Source: Tetraselmis striata
Taxonomy: Eukaryota > Chlorophyta > Chlorodendrophyceae > Chlorodendrales > Chlorodendraceae
Direction of reading: 5' to 3'
Assembly: GCA_006384855.1 (NCBI GenBank)
Contig: VCJN01000243.1
Coordinates: forward strand, 62,001-126,000
DNA: 64,000 nt
Shown here: positions 44,375-55,149 of the stretch, one piece after another
How the letters are laid out: each line of letters opens with the position of its first letter
Numbering within the stretch: position 1 is the first letter of the stretch
Position numbers and translations under genes: made by a program
The notes under the pieces: generated by a model
Databases searched by the model: none
What the model was told of the DNA's origin: nothing
The model's input: only the letters and a program-made list of their open reading frames with translations

Positions 44375-46704
44375 ATGTCTACTAGCATCAGCACCACCGG
44401 CATGATGAACACCCCCCTGGCCAATCTGGCTCGGCAGAGTGCGATCAAGCCGGACCCTGGCGATGCCCCACCACCGCGTGACTTCCGTGATGATACCTGT
44501 TCTGACGACGCCTTAAGCATGGACGAGGCATCAGACAGTGACTCAGGTGACATCCCGCATATCAAGCCAGCTGCAGTGAAGCCAACACTCGACCTCAAGA
44601 ACGTCCCCATCTGGGACAACACCATCTCTACGCGGGACAACGCTCAAGCTTTCAAGATCGCTCTCGGCAGCGCCGGCTACCTTGACACCACCGAGGGCAA
44701 AGGCACCCGTCAGGAACAAATCATCCCCTTGCAGCCCTGCGCCACGCAACGACACATTATCCCATGACACTGGCCATCGTCAACATCATTTGCATGGACT
44801 CCGGGAAGTGTGGATATGCGGCCTGGACGGCCCTATTTACTGAACTCCAGGGCTCGGCCATAGAGGAGCGCAAGCGCTCGGAGGAAGAAATCACAGCAGG
44901 CCAGCTCCCGAATGAGCCGGTCCAGGTGTACGTTCGCCGCTGCCGGAACCTCTGGAATTTGTTGCGCAAGGCACATGGCCAGTGGACATTCGAGTACGTG
45001 GCCATCAACTACCTCATCCCAGGACTTCACCCAGCATACGATCACATTGTCGACGCCACCATCTCGGCAGCCAATGTCACCACGCGGCTGGCAACCATCA
45101 TTAGTGCCGGACAGAACGTGGAGGCGCGCACGCGTCAGCGTCAGCAGCGCGCCCGTTTACGCACGCCAACCCTCATTTTTTGCGGCCCCAAGGACCAACT
45201 ACATGCCACAAGGCCCAACATTGTCTGCAGCAGGTGTGACCGTCCATGCCATGCTCAACAACAGTGTTTGGCCAGGCGCCATGCCAACGGCCTGCGTCTC
45301 CTGGGTGACACCGCCCCACCCAACACCATGAACAACCCTAGCTATGGTCACTGTCAGCGCGCGCCTGCGGAGCGTCACGTCAACGCCATCTATGCCCACA
45401 ACCTGCGCAACGACTACAACCATCAAAACAGGCCCCAGCGGCAGCAATATTGGCCCATCCAGAGCGACAACGACGACCTGCAACGCCATCACCAACCATT
45501 CGGCTTCGTCTCCCCGGGCGGACATCACCACCACGGACATCACCCGGCCAACAACGACTCCGACCAGCAGCCGCCAGGATGCCAGGAGGCCTACCCGTTA
45601 ATTGGTGTGTCCTCGTTGGCACCACACCACAGCGGCATGCCCGTCATGCTCACTTCCACCACCACCGCCCCAGGAGGGGCAGCCACCGGAGCGCAGGAGG
45701 GGGAGGGCGAGGACGACGAAGACGATGAATTTCATGAATCCTGGCACGTCCCCTACTCAAACTCTGACGACAACTTCCAGTTCCCGTTCTCAGACCCATG
45801 GCGTGCCCGCCACTTCCACTCTCAACCCATTCCCACCCCAATTCGACCTCTATGCCTCGCTTCACCCGCATTCCCAACCTCAGCGGCACTGGCGGCCCAC
45901 GACGTTCATACGGGGCAGGGCGCCCTACGTGGAGACCTGCCACCGCCGCTCCCGATACTCACCGCTGCCCCGCTCCTCCATATGCCAAGCTCTTCTTTGG
46001 TAATCGAACATCTCTTCTCGCCCTGCCATGGCCCATCGGCATTTGAGGTGGAGGCTGTGGTGGGATACGGCTTCTCCATCCTCGCGTTCATCGGCGCCGA
46101 CCCATCAACGGAGGCTCGCACTATGTGGCCACATCACCTACAGGTCATCAGCAGCAAATACCCGGACCGCCTGCCTCCATCATCATTTCAGGACTGTCAT
46201 GACGGGACCCCCATGAACATCAACGACATCACCATCACGGAGCTGGAGCGGCTGCGCCCGTTCACCTTCGTCGTGTCAAGCGCACCGTGTCAACCATGGT
46301 CACGCACGGGCTCACGCCTTGACTGGCAGGACCATCGCTCTCGTGGCTTTGCCTCCGTCATCGGTTTCACCCGCTTCTACCTGTCTTCTCAGCCCACACC
46401 ACTGCGCTATATTCTGCAGAATATATTTCCAGACGCGCTGGCCTTACCTGAAGTACTCTCCTCACTTGGCGCATGCAACATCGTGCGCGCGGCGTCCTGC
46501 GGCTCGGCGGCTCACCGCAACACCCTCCTGTGGACCTTTTCGCTCAACCGCAAGACATCCGGAACTGCGGCAACAACGTCGCCGCCATCAAGCTCGCCGA
46601 CCCCGGCCCCTTCAGCGGCCGCCGCATCTACAACCCGGCTACCGGGCGCAAGACCCCGCCTCTCTCTATGCCGGCCTTTCAGTTCTCCAACGCTGACTAC
46701 CTGA
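44375..46704 (+). pseudogene. copia gag fused to cytosine-5 DNA methyltransferase-like domain
   Basis: Gag starts at ATG 44375. One frameshift near 44725 (compared with copia element 2) moves it to the frame that runs 44764-46704. Gag features are LQGSAIEERKRSEEEI, QVYVRRCRNLWNLL and the knuckle CSRCDRPCHAQQQC (usual His present, Gly changed to Cys). After an acidic EDDEDDEFHESW linker, from about 45991, comes a methyltransferase-like domain: VIEHLFSPCHGPSAFEVEAVVGYGF (cofactor motif I region), a stretch ending NINDITITELERL, motif IV SAPCQPWSRTGSRLDWQDHRS with the catalytic Cys codon at 46288, LRYILQNIF in place of the usual ENV motif, and CGSAAHRNTLLWTF (motif VIII region). Such enzymes methylate cytosine in DNA. 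The Glu-to-Gln change in ENV predicts weak or no activity of this copy. Confidence 0.8.
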
Positions 46705-47945
46705 TGGACGCGTTTCAACCCTCGGGCCAGCAGGAGGTGCCCCACGCACCGCCACCCATGCTGCCATCGGCGGCGCTTGCTTCGCCGCAGGAGGGGCCCC
46801 CACCTCCACATCACACCGAGCAGCACCCTCCGCACCATCAGGAGGGGGACGCCACGGCACTGTCGGCCCCTCACATCAACAAACAAGCACAACTGACTTC
46901 CCACTATGTCGACCTCAGCGACTACCACCCAACACTGGTGGAATCTGCGATCGCGGCGGTTGTCCGCCCCCGCTCAGCGCGGCTGACAGCCCTCGCCCTA
47001 CCAGCACCCACTGTCCGCGTGTCCACGGCGCCGCGCAACTATCAGGAGGATATCTCCAGCACTCGCCATAATGACTGGAAGAAGTCCGTGAACCATGAGA
47101 TCGACTCTATCACCACGATGGCACTTTTCGTCTGGATCAACGTCCCTGAGTTTCGATGCGACAACGAGTCAGCGGTCATCCAACGGACGGCGTGGGCCTT
47201 TGCGGCGCAGCACGAGGATGGCAACGTCAAGCGCGAGGCCGGCGTGATCGTTTGCGGCAATCTACTCACCACCCGCGAGTCCTATGCCTATGACTACCCC
47301 CCCCCCCCCCTCGGCTGTGGGCATAAGGACCGGGCTTGGCATCCCGTAGAGGCACTCTACGACCTGCCGCAGGCATCCAAGGCATGGTTTCTGTGCTTTT
47401 CTTCCTTTCTACATGACTTCGGCTTCATCAGCTCAAAGCCGGGCAGCGTGATCCATCTTCATCGGGAAACCTGCATCGTTGACATTCTGACTACCTTTCA
47501 CATGACGGAGAGCAAGCCTCGCCGCCTGCCCTGCACGCTAAATGTCAACTTTCATAACACTGCAGTCACCTACCGTGCGCAGGTTCGGAGGCAGCGTGGC
47601 CATGTCTACTGCCGCAGCGGAGTTCGTGGCGCTCTGCGGGGTCCGCACATGTCTGGCGGTTATTCGCGTTCTTCTACGCCAAGCTCTGCCGCCCCACTGC
47701 TGCCCCGGTGCAAGTATGCGGGGACAACCGCGCATGCATCGTTCAGGTGCAACATGGTATGATTACATGCGCGCAACGCCACATTGACTTCCGGTTTCAG
47801 TATGCGGCCCAACTCTACTAATAAGACGGCATCATCTACATGCACTACACGCCTACCCCGGCCCACTTGACCGACTTCTTCGCTAAAGCGCTGCCGCAGA
47901 CTACCTTTCTTCATTTCCGCGCTTTCCTGATGGGGTCATCCGAGG
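46473..47945 (+). pseudogene. copia element 1: end of methyltransferase-like region, reverse transcriptase and RNase H remains
   Basis: The frame 46473-47762 first reads DIRNCGNNVAAIKLADPGPFSGRRIY, probably the continuation of the methyltransferase after another frame change. A Pro/His-rich linker follows, then copia reverse transcriptase (YVDLSDYHPTLVESAIAAVV, DWKKSVNHEIDSITTM, VEALYDLPQASKAWF). Compared with copia element 2 it has lost the segment between ESYAYD and YPPPP, and a second segment including the catalytic YVDD. The RNase H signature TAAAEFVAL (about 47608-47634) and the C-terminal ADFF-like end (about 47850-47945) follow in shifted frames. Not functional. Confidence 0.8.
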
Positions 47946-48011
47946 AGCCTTGCGTGGCGCCCCTGCCGCCATCAGTCCTGCGCCCGCGGGATTCCACAGG
48001 ATGAGGAGGGG

Positions 48012-48516
48012 TGTTGGACCCAGGGTACCCCGGTACCCTGAATCCGCTTTTTCTCTCTGTGAAATCCGCATTTTTCCAGTGAACAACTGGCTGCCGTACA
48101 TGTGCCTAATTTGGACCTTATGGCAGAAGTACGACACCCAGTTGTTACCAAAGACTGGCACCTAGGCATCTTTGCCAGTTGGCCTTCTTAGACGGAGAGG
48201 TGTCCGTCCTAATTGACACCTAGCCGGCTGGTATAAATTGCCAGCCTCGGTTCCTTGTAATTCAGTCAACTGCTTTTTTTAGAAATATTCCGACTCACCC
48301 TTTCTCTCTCGTGACAGTGCCACTCAGCCATCACCACGGCGACAGCGACTACCTATTGTCCATCGCCCATGGCTCATAACAGCCCTTTGCCTTTCCAGCT
48401 TGCACCTTGCTTGCTAGCACTCGACGTGATGCGACGCGTGCACGCCGACTCTCGCCGACTCTCCCCCCATCAGTGACAGTGCCACTCAGCCATCACATCG
48501 ACAATCCCCTCCGACA
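48012..48516 (+). repeat. 3' LTR of copia element 1
   Basis: Same length as the 5' LTR; the few differences include one in the GAA(T/C)AACTGG stretch and several near the end. Confidence 0.93.
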
Positions 48517-48580
48517 ATCATCATGAATGACATGCACGCCGAGACGATCGTCGCGTCAGTACTGTAGTAGTATACAGGTG

Positions 48581-48630
48581 TGAATTACAAAAAGGGCACT
48601 AACAAATCCACCTACTGCTAAAAGTAAAAT
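48581..48630 (+). repeat. Short repeat family D, copy 3
   Basis: Nearly identical to 41401-41450; lies 64 bases beyond copia element 1. Confidence 0.7.
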
Positions 48631-48974
48631 AAGGTAGTCGCTAAATTACATGAGCTTGCTGCAGAGGGCGTACTATACTAAAAGTAGTACTAAAAATACA
48701 CACTCGCCTAATGTCCGAACGATATAACGTGAACTATATCACGTTCGTTCGCCACATCCGCGAAAAATGAACACATCAAAAAAATAGTAGTAGTAAAAGT
48801 TAAAGTAAAGTTCGCCCCGGGACATCGGCCGAAGCCGCCCCAGCACTTGACCTCGTGCGCCAACTGCAGTCGTAGGTCTGGCATAGCCCATAGACCATTG
48901 CCTCATTCGAACCCCGAAGGGCTAATGCATCAACCGAGTAAACCCGGGACACGCCGGGCCGATATTGCCGAAAT

Positions 48975-49046
48975 ACATCGGCCAGGAATCGAACCCGGTA
49001 CCTCTCGCACACGAGACGACCGCTCTACCGAGCGGACAAGGGATGT
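48975..49046 (-). other. tRNA-like sequence (tRNA pseudogene or SINE head)
   Basis: 72 bases. On the minus strand: acceptor ends ACATC/GATGT, a D-arm-like CGCTC-GGTA-GAGCG, and a perfect T arm CCGGG-TTCGATT-CCTGG (RNA polymerase III B box GGTTCGATTCC). The anticodon arm cannot form a normal 7-base loop and two acceptor pairs fail, so a working tRNA is unlikely. Another B-box-like GGGGTTCGAAT lies at about 48906-48916, which hints at a tRNA-derived repeat. Confidence 0.35.
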
Positions 49047-50391
49047 ACCTTGTAGTATACAGGTCGGTGGCTGTCATGGCGGTTCCCGCCTCTGGTGGCC
49101 CGTAGCTGGATTTTTCTCAGGATTTCTGTTCGGATTTCTTAATTTTGCAGCTGGATCATGTAATTAGCATCCAGGTACCTGGGTACGGGTAGCAGCGGCG
49201 GTGCGTCTACCAACGGTGCGTCTATCACTCACCCATCGTCGTCGCCGGCCGCTGCTGCGGGCCGCTGCCCGAAGTAGTTATGTCCAGTACTACGACCGAA
49301 ATACAGTTGTCTACTCAGCAAATGGGTTCACGAGGTTTGTCGGGTGGTCGTCGGTGCTCTATCGCCAGTTTTTCGTCCTGCCGCGTAATTGGGCCGAGGC
49401 TCCGCCCGCCTGCTGCCGCGCTGTCGCCTAATTCCCAACAGCAACGCCTCCCCCGGCTAGAGAAGATTAGGTTGACGGCCAGCCGGCACATGCGCAACAG
49501 CCGAGGGTCCCGCAACCGCCCGCCCATCCAGCCTCGCCCCGCTGATATCGCGTCTCTCAGGTGTAGATTTTCGAGCCTTGGTCTGCAGACACTGAGTCCT
49601 ACGGTGCGTGCACGGTCCTTGCCCCGCGTGCGAGTAACAGTGCTAAGACGCGCCGGGTAGCCCTGCCGACCGCGCCTCGGTCAATTCCGCGTCAGAAACA
49701 CTACAACCAGCACGGCACGTCGTGAGCCAGAGTAGTTTGTTAAACCTGTGGCATCTGGGTCTGTCTCAGCCGGACACAGGATAGCCGGCACCCGCTTCAT
49801 AACCCATCTGACGCCCAGAATCCCCCGCCCGCAGACTGCCCTGAGAGCTCCGCGCTGCTTGCCTGGCGCCGGGTGCGGCCGGACGGAGGCTGCAGGCCAC
49901 GTGACCTGAGACGCCCTGGGGGTCGTCCGTTATCGGGTCGCCCAAGAAACTAAGGCCAGCCACCCGCCGAGTCAACTCGGCCGAGACCCGGCAGAGCCGG
50001 CCAAGCTGGGGTCCATCCACGAGACCGCGCGGCCGTTGGCACGCGTGCCTAGCATCTCGAATACCATGGGGAGGTGGGTGGCAGGCCCAACGCCGGTGTG
50101 CCACTTCCACTTCGGCTCCGCCTATATCGCCCACCGACGGCCGCCCGTCTTGTAGCTGCCTACCCGACATGCACGCCGACATATACCCCCTCCCCCCCCC
50201 CCCCCCCATCCCCCGCAAATCAGCCCCCAGCTCCGCATCTCTTGGTTTCTAGCTTCCACAACGTTCTCTTCCTGCCTGCCGACCTGCCTGCCTTCCATCG
50301 CGTGCTCGCTGACGCGCCGACACTTCGCCGCCCCCGGCGCAGCATCCTCATCGCGAGGAAGCCGAGCGGGCCGCTGCTGCCGGTGACCGAG
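49047..50391. other. Region upstream of GPX
   Basis: Contains the plus frame 49280-49660 and minus frame 49766-50218, neither recognised. A C run lies at about 50193-50207. The last few hundred bases probably hold the GPX promoter and 5' UTR. Confidence 0.35.
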
Positions 50392-52246
50392 ATGCACGGC
50401 GGCACGCCGAAGAGCAACTGTATGAGCATGCAGCGCCAGTATTTTAACAACAGGAAGGACGAAACGACCGCCAACGAATGGTGTTTTCCCTCCCCGCTGG
50501 CCCCACCCAAGCGCCGACCCACCCCGCCCAGCCCGACTCATTCGCAACTAACCTGTGAAGCATTGCAGGGTATACTACGTCTTGATTGCCGTCGCCGCGG
50601 GGGCGCTCATCACCTACTTGGCTATCACATACACGGTGCGCTCCTCAGCCTTGCCGCCCTAGCTGCAGCTACTTGCTAGCTTCCTCCCAGTCCTGTGTGG
50701 GCGCCGCTTGTCGCGGCAATGCGCCCCCTCACGTGCGCGACGGGAGCTAGGCTGTCGCGTATGTGTCGGTGGCGACGTTGAGGCGCGCTCCCTGTCCGCG
50801 GCAATTCTTGCGACTACGCCCGGCTCGCCCTTCCTGTGTTTTAACGACGCGTGCGCGATTCCCGCAGGGCGACAAGGTGAGCGTTCAGCCGCCTAACAGC
50901 GCAGGGTCGGAATGGGGGAGTGGCATCCACCAGGTCGGGTCCCTGCTTACCCCGTAGCGTTTCGTGTTGCTCGTCGCAGTCGTACGTTCACTCACTGCGA
51001 GCGCAGTCCGACGTTTTCGGCGCCCCTAAATTTGCCTGGCCTGGTGCGCGTAGGGACCCTCGAATTTTGGTGTGGTGAAGGTGCCTGGGGTGGTACCCCG
51101 CCCGCGGACGGACGTCTTCAGCGGCATCTTCAAGATGCTTGCTACGGATATATACGGCCATCCCCGCATCCTCTCTGAGTTTGGCGGCAAGGTGATTTCT
51201 ACCTCTGATTCTCTCTTGTTATTCTTTCCGACTCCCATTACTCAGATTTTTCCTCCCGGCTGAAGAGACAGTGACCCCGTGTTGCTGTGATGGGCTTTGG
51301 ATCAGGCGCAGGTTGAATCAATACTAACAGAGTCTGACCGACACATTCGCTCACAGGTGACCATGGTGGTGAACGTCGCCAGCAACTGCGGGTACACCGA
51401 GTCCAACTACCGCGGCCTGCGTTACCTGCAGGACAAGTACCGCAACCTGGTGAGCCTTCTATAAGCATCTGTGGTCCTGAATAGTGAATCAATCAGTTTA
51501 CAAGCTTGCCATGTGTACCCGACGCTGAGTGGCAGCCCCCCCCCCCCCCCCCCCCTGGGCCCCACTTTCCTGGCTTGAAATGTCAGGGTTTCGAGATCCT
51601 GGCATTCCCAAGCAACCAGTTCCAGCAGGAGCCGGGCACCAACGACGAGATTCTCAAGTTTGCCAAGTCTCGCTTTGGCGCGTCCTTCACGCTGTTTGAA
51701 AAGGTGCAGACCACTGCAGCCGGCGGCTTGCAAAACCTTCCCTCCCAACCACCTTTGTCTCCACCCTTCCTTCCGACCTTCCCAGCATTATCAGATGCAC
51801 TGTGGCTGACATGTTGCGCCACACTCCTGTGCCTGTTGAATCACAGGCCGACGTGAACGGGAAGGGCACCCACCCTGTGTACAAGTTCCTGAAGCGCGAG
51901 CTTCCCGTGGAGGCGGGCGGGCAGGGGGAGGATCTCCAGCTATCGTGGAACTTTCAAAAGGTGCGGCCTCGTCTACCGCCTTTCTTACCAGTTTCTTCTT
52001 CCCAGTGACTGTGTATGCGTGGTGGTGGTTTGGGGGAAGGGGTGTGATTGCTACATGGGCTGAGGCGGACGACTGCTCGTGTGCTGTGACTGATTTGGTT
52101 GGCGGCATGTGCGCATGCAGTTTCTGGTGAACAGGTCAGGCCACCCCGTGTCGCTGCATGGCGCACAGTTCGATTTCGGGAAACTGGAGGCCGAAATCCA
52201 GCAGCTGCTGAGCGAGGATCGGCCAGAGCTCACGACCATGCGCTAG
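50392..52246 (+). CDS. GPX: Glutathione peroxidase-family protein with N-terminal membrane anchor
   Basis: Reduces hydrogen peroxide and lipid peroxides using thiols. Eight exons: 50392-50480, 50569-50635, 50868-50876 (a 9-nt microexon), 51081-51191, 51357-51449, 51587-51703, 51847-51960, 52121-52246. They are in phase and give 241 aa. Exons 4-8 form the GPX fold: DVFSGIFKMLATDIYGHP, VVNVASNCGYT (peroxidatic Cys), GFEILAFPSNQFQQEPG (catalytic Gln), DVNGKGTHPVYKFLK and LSWNFQKFLVNRSGHPV (catalytic Trp and Asn). The two other Cys common in plant-type GPX are replaced (FPSNQF, FAKSRF), so the usual thioredoxin-resolving Cys is missing. Exons 1-2 add an N-terminal segment with a hydrophobic helix WVYYVLIAVAAGALITYLAI (residues about 30-50), suggesting a membrane-anchored enzyme. 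The peptidase-like core is certain; the N-terminal exons are an inference from splice signals. Confidence 0.85.
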
Positions 52247-53754
52247 GCGCGCGATGAGCGATCCATATTTGATCCCGGGGGAAAGGGTGGGGTGGTTGTG
52301 GAGGGGGGGGGAGGGGCAGCTTCCACAGGCGCGCAGCCTGTTGGGGTTGAGGGTAGGGATTCCGCCCTGCGCCCAACTACGGCCACGGTGGCGCAGGTAG
52401 TAGTTTGTAGCGGCCCTGGAGCCAGACCTGAGGGTTGAGTTGCATTTTCATGCAAGATAGTAAGCAAACGTTATGCCTCTTGCCCGGGGGAAACCCACTT
52501 GCCTCTTGGCCTGGCTGGGACCCCGGCATGCCTGCATCATCATGCCGAAAGTCTCCTCGCATAATTCACTGAATTTTGTCATAGCATATGGAAGCGTGGG
52601 ACATTGCGCGATGTTCGCCCCCATGCGGTCGCTCCTGCGTGTGATTGTGTCCTCTTCATCGGATACTATTCCATTTCATCAACACATGCAGAAACGTCAA
52701 TTGCATCCAATCATGCCAGCCTGTCTAATCATCTGGAAACTTGCAACCTGGTTGGACACGGTCCTCAGTGCGGAGCGCCCGCCGCAGCGCAAACAGCGAT
52801 GCCACATCGGTTTGTAGGCTGCTAGAGTTGCAAGAAGTGTTCATACGAGTACAAGAAGTATCCGTGAGGCTGACGCTTGCGGATGCGAGATTTGTTGTAC
52901 AGCCAGGGTTGTTGCCTTCTCATGCAAGACATATGCTACGCGCAACGTACTTGATATCTGGTGCAATACAGCGGCCTATGTGCAGGGAAAGGGGGGGGGG
53001 GGGGGGGGGATACCGGAAGGGGATGCTTTTGGAGTCGTGAGTGGATGCTGTACGAGCATGTCTGGGAGATACAGGTACTGGTATGAACACGCTTTATTTG
53101 CGCTCTGTACGGGTGTCGACGAGCTTAGTTTAGAAAAGGGGTGAGTATGTCATGTACTAATTGGGGCACTGGCATAATGTTGATGATTTTGTCTAGTCTC
53201 CGTGATTATTTACTCTGGATGATCCGAATCAGAAAGGGCACGCTGGCATGTTCCTTTAAAATGCGAGTTCTCATGAGTAGTGCGTCGTCGGCACCCGTAA
53301 ACATGGCTGCCCTCGTTCGGCTTTGTCCAGGCGAAGGGGGGGGGGGGGGGGGGGGGGGGTCGCTAATCTATCACCCCGTTCTTAGGGGAGTGATAAATCA
53401 AAACACGTTGAGGTAAGCTGCGCTTCACTGACTGCTATGTTTATTTGCATCGGCATGCAAACAAAGCATGCATGTATATTTGCATCTATCTTAACTGACT
53501 GCTATGTTTATTTGCATCGTCATGTTCCGATTAGCACGGGACTAGCACGAGTCCGCCTGTTCTGTACGTGTACCCGTAGTTAGCTCGCCAGTCCGCGGGC
53601 TCGTCGCAATCGCGTGTACTACCATGACTGCCGTGTAACGTCGCGCAAGGTACGAGTACCGGCTACCTCATCTGTCCGGCGTTATTACATACCTCATGGG
53701 TCGTCGGACATGAGGTCTGTAATATCGCGCACTACTATCGAACAGATCCTTCAC
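52247..53754. other. Intergenic downstream of GPX
   Basis: Holds the GPX 3' UTR, G runs at about 52990-53009 and 53337-53359, and a short tandem duplication containing GACTGCTATGTTTATTTGCATCG (units at about 53430 and 53494). No gene was recognised. Confidence 0.45.
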
Positions 53755-54480
53755 TCCTTCGTAACCCAAAACTAATGACGAGTGGCTCAATAATTTATCT
53801 CTCGTCGAATTTAGCTATAACAATGCCTTCCACTTCTCAATTAACCGCACCCCAATCAAGGCCCGTTACGGCATGAACTCGCATACACCAGTTAAACTTA
53901 TTGTTCCAACATGTTCAGTGACCCAGCTGACCGTTGCATAGACATTGTACAAAAAATACAAGACACCCACGCCTTAGTAACATAGCAATTAAAACTCGCC
54001 AATGGCTATCAATGAAATACGGTTAGCTCACGCCAACCGTAAAACACGCCCCGATGCATTCTACGAACACCTCTTACGGTATGGCTGAGTAGTGTTCACA
54101 CGACACCTTTTGCTTTGCAATCAACCCGTTCGAAAATTTCGTCAACACTATATCGGCCCATACCCCGCCGTCCGCAGACTTTCCTCACATGCATATTTAC
54201 CATCTTCGCCTGCCTCCCACTATGGATTGCCATTCCGTATTCCTCATCTCTCGCCTTCCCCGCTGTGAATCCCTGGACACCCCCGCCGATACCGTTCCCG
54301 CCCGAGTCGAGCCCCCGCAAGACGAATTCATCGTCGATGCCATCCGCGACCATCGCATAGACCAACAGTCACTGCATCATGTCCGCGGCCCTGCCTTAGT
54401 CTTTTTAGTTCACTGATTTGGCTACGACGACTCCCATGACTTGGGAGTAGCCATACGCCAATCTAAAAAATGTCGACATG
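53755..54480 (+). pseudogene. gypsy chromovirus fragment: integrase C terminus and chromodomain
   Basis: EWLNNLSLVEFSYNNAFH and TPIKARYGMN are integrase C-terminal sequence. After frame changes, RKFRQHYIGPYP, LPPTMDCHSVFLISRLPRC and QDEFIVDAI...ALVFLVH, then GYDDSHD, form a chromodomain whose Trp codon is now TGA (about 54415). It is related to, but distinct from, the 25.5-34.3 kb element. A purine-rich stretch followed by TGTTAGGG at 54597 may mark the start of its 3' LTR. Confidence 0.7.
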
Positions 54481-55145
54481 CTACACGATTACGCCCATTA
54501 AGCCCCCTCTCTCCGGCAAATGTTACAAAAACTGATTATCGTTCCATGTCCGCAAAGTACCCCGCCCGCTTCCCTTTACGTTGGGGCTGGGATGGGATGT
54601 TAGGGATACCATTATAACCCTATACCTGCATACCCATACTCATCATAGTCGCACCGAATCTCGTAAACACCTGCATATTCATATATCTACATATATACTA
54701 CTTATACGCGCATTGCTCATCAGCTCATTGCCCGTACGCCCCCGATACATGTTACACGTCATACCAACGTACGGCTACATATTACGCCCGCATGCCTCTG
54801 CCCGAGCCCGAGGCTTCCCGCAGCAATCCCAGATGGCTTCAACACTAGTTGCATCTACAATCCTAGTGCATGCTTGCAACTGGCTGCAAAGCCAGTAGCT
54901 GTAGAAAGCCGTGTACCCCCCGGTACACTGTCACAATTTCCTTTGCTGCAAACTTTTCCTTGCCAAAGCTAAAGGCCAGCTCCGAGACCAGTGAAAGCAA
55001 TACATAATATCCAAGCATGTCATACGTCTGCGGGCAGCCGCATGTATAGCCATCTATCCGGTACACGGGCGGCCGAGTACCGGCATATCGCGATGTGCGC
55101 GTATAGATCACGGACAGCCGAGTATCCGTACGAGTACAGCTAACA
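54481..55145. other. Possible LTR and flank, no gene
   Basis: The sequence after 54597 starts TGTTAGGGATACC, right after GGGCTGGGATGGGA, which would suit a polypurine tract and LTR start. The far end could not be placed. No coding sequence was recognised. Confidence 0.3.
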
Positions 55146-55149
55146 CCAC

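Larger units (their letters stand above)
43696..48516 (+). mobile_element. Ty1/copia LTR retrotransposon 1, carrying a DNA methyltransferase-like domain
   Basis: A 4821-bp element with two 505-bp LTRs (43696-44200 and 48012-48516) that differ at only a handful of positions. It begins TGTTGGACCC, ends CTCCGACA, and is flanked by a perfect 5-bp duplication ATCAT (43691-43695, 48517-48521). Internal order: gag with CCHC-like knuckle, an acidic/His-rich linker, a cytosine-5 methyltransferase-like domain, a Pro-rich linker, copia reverse transcriptase and RNase H. A purine tract (GGATGAGGAGGGG) abuts the 3' LTR. No integrase or protease was found, and part of the reverse transcriptase is deleted, so this copy cannot move alone. 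High LTR similarity says it inserted recently. Confidence 0.92.

Noticed and set aside
45240-46000. Copia protease or integrase hidden between gag and methyltransferase
   Set aside because: All three frames were read; no DSG protease motif, HHCC zinc motif or DDE pattern was seen.
43696-48516. Methyltransferase-like domain as a viral or bacterial insertion
   Set aside because: It lies in the gag frame between matching LTRs with a target duplication, so it belongs to the retrotransposon; origin before capture cannot be told here.
48975-49046. Functional tRNA gene
   Set aside because: No frame of the anticodon arm gives a 7-base loop and two acceptor pairs are mismatched.
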